DNA of 64,000 nucleotides. It comes from Gossypium raimondii (taxonomy: Eukaryota > Streptophyta > Magnoliopsida > Malvales > Malvaceae). Under the pieces are notes generated by a model. It worked only from the letters and a program-made list of their open reading frames with translations, was not told the DNA's origin and did no database searches. Positions 12,791-24,098 of the stretch are shown piece by piece (the first letter of the stretch is position 1; each line of letters begins with the position of its first letter). The position numbers and the translations under genes were made by a program. The DNA is taken from positions 60,834,705 to 60,898,704 of the forward strand of contig NC_068567.1 of assembly GCF_025698545.1 (NCBI RefSeq). Reading direction: 5' to 3'.

Positions 12791-14029
12791 TTTTTTTAAT
12801 GAGTAGGATTTTATTTAAAAAAGAAACGTTGGAGTAGAAAGAAAATGACCTGAATGCATAATTAAAAAGATAATTAATAATATATTACATTATATAATCA
12901 TAAATAACTATTTTGAATGGACAAGGATGAAAGAAAATAGTGTATAAAATGAGCAGAACTTTAATGTCTGGGGGGCCACTGGCACTGTTATTTCAATGTT
13001 ACCTACTCTGCAATGTGTCATGCCAAGATCTTGTGTGTATATCTCATTGATCCCACCAAATTTTTCAATAAATTCGATGTAATAGTAAACCATCCACTTT
13101 TGCAGATCCTACTACAACGATCATAATCTTCTGATATTATGTATAGATAAAGAGAAATATAGATAGATAATTTCGTTACATTTATCATAAAAAAAAAAAA
13201 AAGCTACAAGAATACAAAAAAATGCTTGAGCAATTTATCTGTTTCTTCTCACCATGGCATGGGGCATGGGGTCAAGCAATGGAGGTGGTGGGTTCATTCG
13301 TTCATTCATTTTGGTCATAATTACTCGCCGTATGTTCCAAAATATGGAATCAAAAGCCAAAGTGAAAAGGAGCACTTGGCTGTTTGGCTACTTCGAGGTG
13401 GATTTGGTCATCGTTCTGGGTATCAGGAAGCACTTCCTTTTTCTGTTTGTTTCCTTCCATGATTTAGAGTGGAGGTTTTTCTATTAGGTGTATCAAAAAA
13501 GTAAACAAGAGTTTTAAAAACTCAAAATAAAATAAATTTATTATATTAAATTAAAAAAATTAAACTAAGTGTAATGAAACATTTAAAATACAAAAAGAAT
13601 TTTCATGTCACCTGTTGCATATCAGTATTTTAATTACCTCGAAATAATAGCATTATTAATATATTGGAGTAATTTGTATACATTTGACAAGTTGAGTAGT
13701 AAATTGGACAAAAAAAAACACTTAAATACCAATTTAGGAAAAATGTCCAAGTTCAAACACCAAATTGAACCCCAAAATGCTTAAGTATCGAATAGAAAAT
13801 TTTAAATTTAGGTACTAAATTAAATAAAAAATTAGGTGCCAAATTAAAAAAAATTTGTCAAGTTAAGCCTTTGCATAAAAGTTAGCTATATATAATCAAG
13901 AGAATCTTCTTCATATATATTTTAATTTAAATTTAAATATTGAAATACGAGTATAAAAATATTTTTAAAATATCATTTTAAAAATTGATTAAACATTCTA
14001 ACATTAAATATATTAAAATTTCATCACAC
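12791..14029. other. AT-rich intergenic DNA
   Basis: A 77-78-codon open frame at 13226-13487 lies in a less AT-rich patch but resembles no family I know. The rest is AT-rich, with MITE-like phrases about 13690-13860. Confidence 0.4.
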
Positions 14030-15135
14030 GCGCATGTGTATAAACTACTGATTTAGAATATAAATGTGTGTTTAAAAACAACATATAATAAATAATGAAG
14101 TTTTGATTGAGTGATAAATTTAAGGTTTTACTAATACATTTAGAGCGAGTCCAACCCGCACCATATGCATTTGTTAAAATAAAAAGATTAAAATACCCTC
14201 GAATAATATGACTTTGATCATGGAAGACATTTTCGTAATTTCTCTAACCGAGTTGGTGTATGGTTGACTTGTGACACCAACTCAATCAGATATTTTATTA
14301 ATAGTACATATATACAACTGATGGAAATAGTAAATTGTGCATATTAAAATAAAAATGTATAGAATATACAAAAATGAAATTTCAGTTGAGTGGTACATTT
14401 AAAATTTTACTAATGCAATTGGTGAGGTTCAATTTTCACCTTATGCAAATTTTTATTAGTTTTTGTCAGAATGAAATGGCTAAAATACTCTCGAATAATA
14501 CGAGTTACTTTAATTACGAAAGGACATTTTTGTAATTTTTCTAATCGAGTTTGTGTTTGGTTGACTTATGACACCAACTCAGTTAGAGGTTTTATTAAAA
14601 TTAAGTATATATAGATATACAACTGATGAAGATAATAAAATGTGCATAGTAAAATAAGAATGCATAAAATATATTAAAATGAAGTTTTGGTTGAGTGGTA
14701 AATTTAAGATTTTACTAATGCAATTATTGCGGGTTCAAATCCCCCTATGCAAATTTTAATTGGTTTTTGTTAAAATGAAAATTAAAATGCCTTCGAATAA
14801 TATGACTTACTTTAATTACGAAAGGGCATTTTCATAATTTTTCTAATCGAGTTGGTGCCCAGTTGACTCGTGACACCAACTTAGTTAGCGATTTTATTAA
14901 TAGTAAGTATAGATATAGATATAGATATAGATATACAACTAATGGAGATAATAATTTGTACATATTAAAATAAAAATATATAAAATATATTAAAATGAAA
15001 CGTTAGTTGAGTGGTAAATTTAAGACTTCATTAATTTAATTGATGCAGATTCAAATTTCATGGAAAAACATTTTCATAATTTCCCTAATCAAGTTGGTAT
15101 CTGATTGACTTGTGACACCAACTTAGTTAGAGGCT
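14030..15135 (+). repeat. Tandem array of about 300 bp tRNA-promoter-bearing units
   Basis: Four head-to-tail units are marked by GACACCAACTCA-type sequence at about 14271, 14570, 14872 and 15114 (spacings of about 299, 302 and 242; the last unit is shortened). Each unit holds a box A-like TGRTTGAGTGG and a downstream box B-like sequence. In unit 3 both fit the consensus: TGGTTGAGTGG (14688-14698) and GGTTCAAATCC (14732-14742), 44 bases start to start. Boxes decay in units 1, 2 and 4 (14104/14147, 14383/14426, 15004/15048). Diverged single copies occur near 3.5 and 45.0 kb. A TATAGA microsatellite (about 14905-14935) is inside. Confidence 0.75.
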
Positions 15136-15201
15136 GTGGCAGAGCTTAGTAGAGACTAGAGGTGCTCATGGGCCGGGCCGGGTAAGGGGTGTTACATTTA
15201 G

Positions 15202-15213
15202 TGGTATCAGAGC
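15202..15213 (+). other. Primer binding site for initiator tRNA-Met
   Basis: TGGTATCAGAGC, five bases after the end of the 5' LTR stub, is the classic PBS complementary to the 3' end of plant initiator tRNA-Met. Confidence 0.9.
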
Positions 15214-15327
15214 TACGGTTTAGTCGATTCTCGGACTAACGTAGCGAGTGTAATAGACTATCTATACATGCCATAATTGAATAATGATAGTGTGACGACT
15301 CGACATCTTAAAATGTTTTTTATAGTA

Positions 15328-16544
15328 ATGGATTCTAACCGAGATACGGTGATGATGCTCAAAGTAATGTGCTGTTGAAAGTCGATTTGAGACTCGTGGT
15401 CAAGGAGATGAGGCTCGAGAAGCTTTTCTCCAAATGATGAACAATTGGTACACCGAGTTTGTTAGAACTAATCCTAATGCTCAACCTCCTCCGCCCCTCC
15501 TATTCCTCAAGTTGTTCCATAGCTCCTCAACAAACTGAAGTGTTAAGATTGTCAAAGCCTCCGAGTGGACAAAATTCAAAGTATGGAGCCAAGAGTTCCG
15601 AGCTAATGTAAATGATGATCCTGAAGAGCGAGTTACGGCTTGATAATACCATCGAGTGTTGGATGAATTATCTTGTACTCGGAAGAAAGTCTCAAATGTG
15701 CTATCTCATTGTTGAGGATTCACTTATAATTGGTGGAAAACTTTAGTGTCGATGGTGCCTAAAGAGAAAGTTACATGGGATTTCTTTCAAGAAGAATTCG
15801 AAAGAAGTATGTGAGTCATTTCATTGATCAAAAGAAAAGAGTTTCTTGAATTGAAACAAGGCGCATGACGGTAGCCGAATATGAACGAGAATTTGTCAAA
15901 TTAAGCAAGTATGCCCAAGAGTGTGTATCTAATGAAGCTACATTGTGCAAAAGGTTTGAAGATGGATTAAACGAGGATATCCGATTGCTAGTGGGAATTC
16001 TTGAAATTAAAGAGTTAGTGGTACTAGTTGAAAGAGCTATCAAAGCTGAAGAATTGAGCAAAGAGAAAAGAAAGGTGGAAAGTGAAGCAAGAGATGCAAG
16101 AAAAGATCAATGGGCAAGTCATTTCAATTTCAAACGAAGAAGTCTAGAGAAATGAATACTCGATCGAATGTTTCTAGTGTGAATTTTCAAAGAGATCGAG
16201 GAAGACAATATTCAGGTTCCAAAGCTCAGGCGACTTCTATGGCAAGTGTAGGTAGTGTTAAACCTACTAGACTGGAATGTCAACATTGTGGAAAACGACA
16301 TTTAGGGGAATGTTATTTAATCAGCCGAGCATGTTTTAAATGTGGATCTCAAGATCATTTTGTGAAAGATTGTCCAGAAAGAGAAGAGATAGAAAAGTTT
16401 CAAAATGTGAGATCGAGCAGTGTGACTACTAGAGGAAGACCATCGAGAAATGTGGGGACTGGAACTAGTGGTAAAGGTGTAACAAAAGACACGATTGAAG
16501 ATCTGAAGTGGGAGCTCCAGAAGAGCTTATGCCATCCGAGCTAG
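15328..16544 (+). pseudogene. gag of the chromovirus, frameshifted
   Basis: Pieces are EAREAFLQMMNNWYTEFV (from about 15413), a capsid part at 15865-16155 (MTVAEYEREFVKLSKYAQ), and a nucleocapsid part at 16110-16544 with a CCHC zinc knuckle CFKCGSQDHFVKDC (C-X2-C-X4-H-X4-C). The pieces lie in different frames with stops between them. The family's Gag coats the RNA; this copy is not intact. Confidence 0.8.
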
Positions 16545-16565
16545 AGAGAAACATCTTCCCCCGAT

Positions 16566-17294
16566 GTGATCACTGGTATATTTTCTCTTTACGACACTAA
16601 TGTTCTTGCATTGATTGATCCTGGTTCTACTCACTCGTATGTATGTATGAATTTAGTGTCTGATAAGAATTTGTGTGTTGAATTGACTGAGTATGTGATT
16701 AAAGTGTCGAATCCTTTAGGCAAGCATGTGATAGTTGATAAAATATGCAAAAATTGTCCTTTGATGATACAAGGTCAGTGTTTCCCTGCCAACTTGATGT
16801 TGTTGCCATTTGATGAATTTGATGTTATTTTGGGGATGGATTGGTTGACATTGCATAAGGCCAAGATAGATTGTAGTCAGAAAATTCTTGAGTTGAAGTG
16901 TAGTAGTGGTACAGTTCTTCGGGTTGAAACAGATAAGTCAAATGTGATGCCAATTGTGATTTCTGCCATGTCTGCTCAAAAATGTTTGAAAAATGGTTGT
17001 GAAGCATATCTTGCTTATGTGTTGAATACAAAAGTGTCTGAAACAAAGATCGAATCAGTGCCAGTGGTATGTGAATATTTAGATGTGTTCCCAGAAGAGT
17101 TGCCAGGTTTGCCTCCGATTAGAGAAGTAGAGTTTGGTATTGAAGTAATGCCAGGTACTGCTCCAATATCGATTGCTCCTTCTGAAATGGCACCAACTGA
17201 ATTAAAAGAATTAAAAGTGCAATTGCAAGAGTTGATGATAAAGGATTCGTCAGACCAAGTTATTCTCCGTGGGGTGCTCCCGTGCTATTTGTGA
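16566..17294 (+). pseudogene. Aspartic protease region of pol
   Basis: ALIDPGSTHSYV carries the active-site Asp in the D-P-G-S form usual for plant gypsy elements, and FDVILGMDWL is the conserved second block. It continues into the linker before RT (VFPEELPGLPPIREVEF). The frame stays open for 242 codons and then shifts just before RT. Confidence 0.85.
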
Positions 17295-18420
17295 AGAAAA
17301 AGGATGGGACATTGAGATTGTGTATTGATTATCGTCAACTTAATAAAGTGACAGTAAAGAATAAATATCCATTGCCCCGAATAGATGACTTGTTTGATCA
17401 GTTAAAGGATGCCACAGTGTTTTCCAAAATTGATTTGAGATCCGGATATTACCAATTGAGGGTTAAAGAGTCAGATGTGCCAAAGATCGCTTTAACCCGG
17501 TATGGTCACTATGAGTTTCTTGTAATGCCTTTTGGTCCGACTAATGCTCCACTATTTTTATGGATTTGATGAATCGGATTTTCCTACCTATTTGGATAAA
17601 TTTGTGGTGGTGTTTATAGATGATATTCTTATTTATTCTCGAAGTGAAGTGAGCACTTGAACATTTAAGAATTGTGCTCTGATTCTGAGAAAAGAAATTA
17701 TTTGCTAAATTTAGTAAAAGTGAATTTTGGCTCATGAAGTTGGATTTTGGGACATGTTGTCTCGGAGATGGCATTCGAGTGGATCCGAATAAGATATCGG
17801 CAATAGTTGAATGGAAGCCTCCAAGAAATGTATCCGAAGTTAGGAGTTTTCGGGCTTAGCGGATATTACCGTCGATTCGTAGAAGGTTTTTCGATGATAG
17901 CTTCACCGATGACAAAATTGTTGCAAAAGATGTTAAGTTCGAATGGACCGAGGAGTGTCAACAAAGTTTTGAGAAATTAAAGAAGTGTTTAAGCGAGGCA
18001 CCGGTGTTAGTGCAACTTTGAGTCGGAAAGGAATTTGTTGTTTATAGTGACGCGTCATTAAATGGGCTTGGATGTGTATTGATGCAAGAAGGAAAAGTGA
18101 TAGCGTATGCTTCTCGACAATTGAAACCGCATGAACGAAATTATCCTACCCATGATTTAGAGTTGGTCGCTATTGTCTTTGCTTTGAAGATTTGGCGTCA
18201 TTATTTATATGGTGAGAAATGTCATGTTTTCTGAGATCATAAAAGTTTGAAATATGTTATGACACAAAAGATCTGAATTTGCGGCGGCAAGATGGTTGGA
18301 ATTGATGAAAGATTATGAACTTGTAATAGATTATCATCCGGAAAAGCCAATATAGTTCTTGATGCTTTGAGCGAAAGTCTCTCTTTGCTTTGAGAGCTTT
18401 GAATACAAGATTAACATTGA
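17262..18420 (+). pseudogene. Reverse transcriptase and RNase H of pol, frameshifted
   Basis: 17282-17569 is open and holds [20 protein letters not shown] and [15 protein letters not shown]. After a shift near 17555 the catalytic FIDDILIYS follows (about 17616-17642). The RNase H part (about 18030-18240) reads [20 protein letters not shown] and [17 protein letters not shown], with the Asp of YSDAS present. Several frameshifts and stops separate the blocks. Confidence 0.85.
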
Positions 18421-18559
18421 TGAAGATGGATCATTGCTTGCGAGTTAAAAGCTAGTCCATTGTTTCTTCAAGAAATTTATGAGGCTCGAAAAGTGGATAA
18501 TGAATTACAAAGAAAAAGACTCGATGTGCGCAGGGCGATAATTACGATTTTCGGATTGA

Positions 18560-19555
18560 TTCGGATGGATGTTTAATGTTTCATGACGAATATGTGTTCA
18601 AAAATGTTGATTTAATTCGAAAATTTTGCAGGAAGCACATGATAGTCGCTAGCGATTCACCCGTAGTGTAAAATGTACAATGATTTAAAGAAATTATATT
18701 GGTGGCGGGTATGAAACGGGATATCTCGAGTATGTGACAAAGTGTTTTGTGTGCCAACAAGTAAAAGTTGAACACCAAGTACCTTGAGGTTAATTCAACC
18801 TATTATGGTGCCCGAGTGGAAGTGGGATAGAATTACTATGGATTTTGTTTCGGATTGCCATTGTCACCGAAAAGAAAGACTCAATTTGGGTAATAGTTGA
18901 TCGATTGACTAAGTCACTCATTTCATTCTGTGCGAATGAGTTTTCACTTGACAAGTTAATGAATTGTATATTCTTTGAGATAGTTCGATTACATGGTGTG
19001 CCTGCGTCTATTATATCTGATAGAGATCCACGGTTTACTTCAAGGTTTTGGAAGAAATTACAAGAGGCATTGGGTACTAAATTGAATTTTAGTACAGCAT
19101 TTCACCCCCAAACCGATGGACAGTCTGAAAGAGTAATTCAAGTGCTCGAAGATATGTTGAGATGTTGTGTATTGGAATTTGAAGGTAATTGGGAAAGATA
19201 TCTACCTTTGGTGGAGTTTGCATATAATAATAGTTATCAATCCAGCATAAAAATGGCACCTTATGAAGCGTTGTATGGACGAAAGTGTCGGACTCCATTA
19301 TATTGGACTGAACTTAATGAAAATCAGTTACATGGAGTCGATTTGGTAAAAGAAACTGAAGAAAAAGTGAAGATAATCCGTGATTGTTTGAAAGCTGCAT
19401 CGGATCGACAGAAGTCGTATGCGGATTTGAAAAGAAAAGAGATTGAGTTTCAAGTGGGTGATAAAGTATTTCTGAAAGTGTCTCCATGGAAGAAAATTTT
19501 GAGATTTGGCCGTAAAGGTAAATTAAGTCCAAGATTTATTGGTCGTATGAAGTGA
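18560..19555 (+). pseudogene. Integrase of pol
   Basis: The HHCC region is broken (KCFVCQQVK at about 18740). The catalytic core is open from 18845 to 19555 and carries VIVDRLTKS (first Asp), IISDRDPRFTSRFW (second Asp) and HPQTDGQSERV (Glu), so the DDE triad is kept. YNNSYQSSIKMAPYEALYGR is the usual C-terminal core block. Confidence 0.85.
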
Positions 19556-19899
19556 TAGAAAGAATTGGTCCAGTGGCTTACCGATTGTCTTTACCACCGG
19601 AATTGGAAAGAATTCATAATGTGTTTCATGTTTCTATGTTGAGGCGATATCGATCGGACCCATCGCATGTGATTTCACCGACTGAAGTGGAAATTCGATC
19701 GGATATGACATACGAAGAAGAGCCGATTCGAATCTTGGCACGAGAAGTAAAACAGTTGAGAAACAAAGAAATTGCTTTAGTGAAAGTGTTATGGCAACGA
19801 CATGGAGTGGAAGAGGCAACATGGGAAACCGATGAGACTATGAGGAAACAGTATCCCAACTTATTCACTGGTAAGATTTTCGGGGACGAAAATCCCTAA
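19552..19899 (+). pseudogene. Integrase C-terminal domain with chromodomain
   Basis: It starts in a new frame (GPVAYRLSLPPELERIHNVF, the GPY/F block) and ends in a chromodomain: ILAREVKQLRNKEIALVKVL, then W-x7-ATWE-type WQRHGVEEATWETDETMR. Chromodomains direct insertion of these elements to heterochromatin. This segment is free of stops. Confidence 0.85.
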
Positions 19900-19910
19900 G
19901 GGGGGGAGAA
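19898..19910 (+). other. Polypurine tract
   Basis: AAGGGGGGGAGAA lies immediately before the 3' LTR, the expected priming site for plus-strand DNA. Confidence 0.85.
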
Positions 19911-19911
19911 T

Positions 19912-22062
19912 TGTGATAGCCCGAAATAGGGCCTAATCGGAATAGTGGTTTCGTAACCACAAATCCGAAGTGAAATAGTTTAATTTTATAAATTTTTATT
20001 AATTACTGATTGATTGAAATATTGTGTGAAAATATGGATAGAAAATTTTAATGATTTAGTGCCTAATTGAATTTTTAGGACTAAATCGAGAAAAATGCAA
20101 AGTGTGTCTAATTAGTGATTAAATGACTTAATTGAATTATTGCATGAAATTGGAAGTGTTTATGTGGCAATTAGACCATAAATTAGTGTTATGGACACAA
20201 AAGGGTATTTCTAGAAAATATCTAAGTAATGGGTCAAGGGCATTTTGTCCAAATTGAATAAAGACAAAATAAAGATGAAAACAAGTGTTCATCTTCTTAA
20301 AATCAGACGTTTGCTGCCAAAAAAATTCATGTCACCATAGCTAGGGTTCTTGAACTTCCTAAGCTCAATTATCAAGAAAGAAGAAATAGTGGAAGTGATC
20401 GGGGAAAAGAGAAAGTTATCGACTAAATTACAAAAATAGTCGTTTTGCATCCGAGGTAAGTTACGTGTAAATAATAGTTATATTTTTATAAATTGTGAAT
20501 TATATTTGATATGTGAATTAATATTCAATGTGGAAGGAAAATTATTCATGAATTATTCAAGTGTTAAAGTGTTGAAAATAAAGTGTTAAGTGTAAATTCC
20601 CGGTTGAACTTAGGAATAGAAGTGGATACAAGTGACATGTCACTAGAGATCAGTGTTACAGTGTTACAGTGAGTCCCGGGTGCTGGGTGATCTAGCATGT
20701 GTTGCAGACACGTGACAGCTTGTGTGAGCAGGCCCGTGGACATTTCGGTGTTATTGATCGGTGGTAGCTTGGCTACGTTTGATGGTAACCGGCTACATTT
20801 CATGGTAACCGGCTACATAACAATGGTAACCGGCTACATATCGTGTTGCACTTATGTGCTAAATCTCTACGTATCTGTGTATATTCCGAGTGTTCAACGG
20901 GATTAATAATGAGTTAAAGTGAATATAAAATGAAATGTGTATGCAGGTACATTTGAAAAGAATGAGCATAGTGATAAAGGTTAAGTGTGAAAATGTATAT
21001 GCAAGTGAATTGGTAAGATTGTGCATGTATAAGTGATTGAAATTGCTAAGAAATGTTTTGATTAGTTATATGTTAAAAGTGTTAATTATTAAATGAGTAA
21101 TTATTGTTTACATGTAACTTACTAAGCTATTTATAGCTTACACATTTCTTCTTTTCCTTTGTTATATAGTGATTTGAACTTGATCGAAGTGGGGATCGTC
21201 GGAGCTCGTATCACACTATCATAATCATCTCGGTATTATGTGCTTTTCAAAATGTTTAAACTATGGCATGTATGGAGTCTTGATCATTTTGAGCATGTTC
21301 AAATGATATAGCTAATATTAGCTATTGAAGTAGCTATTAAAGAATATGTTTTGGTGTTATGTATGTTAAAATGGTAACTAATTCAAAAAGCAGTTTCTTT
21401 GACAGCAGCAGTGACGTGAATGTGAAAAATCACCATAAATAGTAGAAATGGAATTAGAGAGTGAATTATATATGGAATTAAAGCTTATCAAGTCTATTTT
21501 TATATGAAAGAAACGGTGTAGGCAAAGGAATTCTGTATTTTGAGATATTTTAATTTTAGTGAGATAGGGTCAGAATGGTTTTTGAAGTCCCCTGTTCTGA
21601 CTTTGAAAAATCATTATAAATTGTACAGAAAGAATTATGGGTCATAATTTATATTTTTAGATTTCTTAGTGAGTCTATTTTCAAAAGAAAAAAACGATAA
21701 CCTTATATGTATTCTGTACAAAGAGATAATTGATTATTAGTGCCGAGAGGTCAGATCTGTCGAGCTGTGAAACAGGGGATACTTTAATGAATAAACTGTA
21801 CTAATTGGCCAAGTCAAAAATTCTGAAAATTTTATGGTAAGTAGTAATATGAGTCTAGTTTCAGGGAAAATTTACGGATTTAAATTTTGATTCTCGTAGC
21901 TCGAGTTATAATTAAATTAGTGACAGTTACACAGGTAGACAGTTTTGTTGTGAACAGTGAATTTAATTTTAAAGGCAAATTTTTATGCTCCGAATCGGTA
22001 AGTTAAATTGGATAACATCTCGTACTCGATTCCGGCGACGGTCTCGGGTAAGGGGTGTTACA
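19912..22062 (+). repeat. 3' LTR of the chromovirus (2151 bp)
   Basis: It starts TGTGATAGCCCG after the polypurine tract and ends GGTAAGGGGTGTTACA, matching the 5' stub at 15179-15196. It holds a short tandem repeat at about 20761-20840 (ATGGTAACCGGCTACAT three times plus one diverged copy, about 20-base period). No target duplication can be tested because the left end is lost. Confidence 0.85.
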
Positions 22063-23795
22063 ACTATAGCGTGAGATAAAAATTTAACTAAACACATCAC
22101 ACCGTACCTCATCACCTATCCAAACTCACCGACTTGAAAGCGAGAGGTTGAAAGAAAACGAAATGGGGTGCAAAGGAATCTTTGCAGATAGCATAGCATG
22201 ACCCAAAAATGGAAATAAGAAATAGACAAATGCTGTATAACACTCTTTTTTTCGACTATGTGTAAAATCAAAATTAAATGAATGTCCAATCTTATGCTTT
22301 GGCCGGCTATACATGTAAGCTTATGTGCTTGTCACTATTTTCATTTATAAGTTCCAAAAAGGATAACATTTAAGACCAGAGATGAAAAGAATATGTGTCG
22401 GGTTTAGTATTTGATATATTATCGGTATATATATATTTGATTGTGGATATTAATTGATGTTTAAATGAACTATTTTATTTAATGATTTTTAAAATCAAAA
22501 TCATCATATACAATGCATGATGTTTAGTATTTGATACATTGTCTATCATGTTTTCTCTCAAAATTATCAAGCTTGTAGTTCGTTTTCTCCAGAAGCAATT
22601 GTCGTTTTTAGTTATGTTTTGACGTATATATGAGATTTGTCAAAATAAGGATGATATCAGATTTATTGGAAACTGTTCTTGGAAGATTTTATCACGATAG
22701 AGCACGGTGATGATGTTTGTAAATTTGGAATATGAAATGAGGACAAGAAGTAGAAGGATAGACCATCTGAGACTTGGCCTTTTCTACACTACTAATACGG
22801 CGAGTCTCTTGAGGCTCTTAGTAATGATTTTTTGGTTAACCAGAGTTCATCATCAACTTGGTCTGATGATGGTGGCCTAGGATATAATTTTCAATAGTTT
22901 GATCGATGTGTTGTATTTTCGGTTTATTTTCGAATTCTTCTAATGTTGTAGTTACTGTCATTTTGTCTTTCTCTTCTTGCTGGGATTATTCTACAAACAT
23001 AATATTTATATTTTAATTTTGTATTATCATTTAATGTTCCTATTAATAATAATTTTTTTAAAAAGAAAAATATAATTCATATTTTTCATAATCTCTAGTG
23101 GGATCCAAGTGAAGACTTTTTTAATCTTTTAGGTATACCCTAAACCCTAGTAAAGGCTAAATGTACCAAACTCTGCTGAACGTGAACATTGGCATGATTA
23201 CAAGTATTTAGAAAGGATTTGTGGATATAATAAATTCCCATTGATATATGACTTTATTTGGTCCATCTCTGATTCAGAATCTATTGAAAATTGCAGATGC
23301 CCACATCTGCCCTGCAATGGCTATCACTTCAAAAACGATTTGCTGCTATCATACACATCTCCAAGCATATATCATCTGCTCAGTGCATATATCTATTGGA
23401 GATTGTGTTGTCAAAATGAACGGAGGATTCCATCCTTCCTATTGGTCTTAAATGTATTTTTCTTACGAGAAATTAAAATATATATAATTTTATTATTTTA
23501 ATAGTTTATATTTTTATAATTTTTTAAATGATTAAAGTAAAATTTTATTATTTTTAAAGGGTTAAAGCGTAATTTCATCATATACTAATTTAAAAATTAT
23601 AAAACTTAAAGGGTCGAAATTGAAATTTTTCATTTTAGGAGGCCGAAGCTCCTACCGGCGCCAACCGTGATTACACAAAACTAAGAGATTGAGTTACATC
23701 TCTACTATATTTAACTTGTTAAGGGTCTGCCAGTTCTTTCAAGAGAAGTTTTTGAAGTGGCGTTCGACGAGCAGTCAATAAAACCCACAACAACT
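22063..23795. other. Intergenic DNA, no recognised gene
   Basis: There is a duplicated phrase TGTTTAGTATTTGATA (about 22400 and 22522). A 67-86-codon open patch at 23241-23501 has no recognised family. Around 23560-23670 is a degenerate repeat ending 'ccgaagctcctaccggcg' of a type also seen near 3.8, 42.5 and 46.5 kb. Confidence 0.4.
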
Positions 23796-24098
23796 GAAGG
23801 TATTGTCCTTCGGGGAGGGTTTTGTCTCCCATGCTTTGTCGAGAGCTAGCGTTGTGACTATACGTAGGCCTAGCTCAAGTGGTACCATATTCCCCAACAA
23901 GTGACCTATATGCCATAGGTTAGAGTTTGAACCCCACCAAGGGCGAGACACTTACGTCCCGTTGATGGGTGGTCATACGCCCATGTACAGTTGAGGCGCT
24001 CTTGGCTCTGTGAACCAGGCCCTTAGGGTAGTTGCTCATAACGCGCTAGCTCGTGACAGAGCAAGGGAGACAAAACCCTCTCGGGGGACAATACCTTC
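23796..24098. repeat. 303 bp foldback element with internal tRNA-like boxes
   Basis: The ends are inverted copies of about 55 bases: GAAGGTATTGTCC..GGAGGGTTTTGTCTCCC..GAGCTAGCG at 23796-23851 and its reverse complement at 24044-24098. Inside is a perfect box A, TAGCTCAAGTG (23871-23881), and a near box B, AGTTTGAACCC (23924-23934). It is GC-richer than its surroundings. It is a MITE-like element, or one in which a SINE has been trapped. Confidence 0.7.

Larger units (their letters stand above)
15179..22062 (+). mobile_element. Ty3/gypsy chromovirus (Tekay/Del-like), 5'-truncated and decayed
   Basis: Order is 5' LTR stub, PBS, gag, protease, RT, RNase H, integrase, chromodomain, polypurine tract, 3' LTR. 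This pol order is Ty3/gypsy, and the C-terminal chromodomain makes it a chromovirus; the 2.15 kb LTR and tRNA-Met PBS suit the Tekay/Del clade. Only the last 18 bases of the 5' LTR remain (15179-15196, matching 22045-22062 exactly), directly next to the 300 bp tandem array. Frameshifts and stops break gag and pol in many places, so it cannot make its own proteins. Confidence 0.9.

Noticed and set aside
13226..13487. Two overlapping 77-78-codon ORFs
   Set aside because: No family motif, no promoter or splice evidence, and both frames are equally open, so coding status is unsupported.
14688..14742. A genuine tRNA gene
   Set aside because: Box A and B are good, but the sequence does not fold into acceptor and anticodon stems by eye, and the unit is repeated in tandem.
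14030..15135. CRISPR-like array
   Set aside because: Units are about 300 bases with no short-repeat/spacer structure, and the DNA is a plant nuclear genome.
23241..23501. ORFs of 67 and 86 codons with exon-like composition
   Set aside because: No recognised family and no splice or promoter context; kept only as a note in the intergenic entry.
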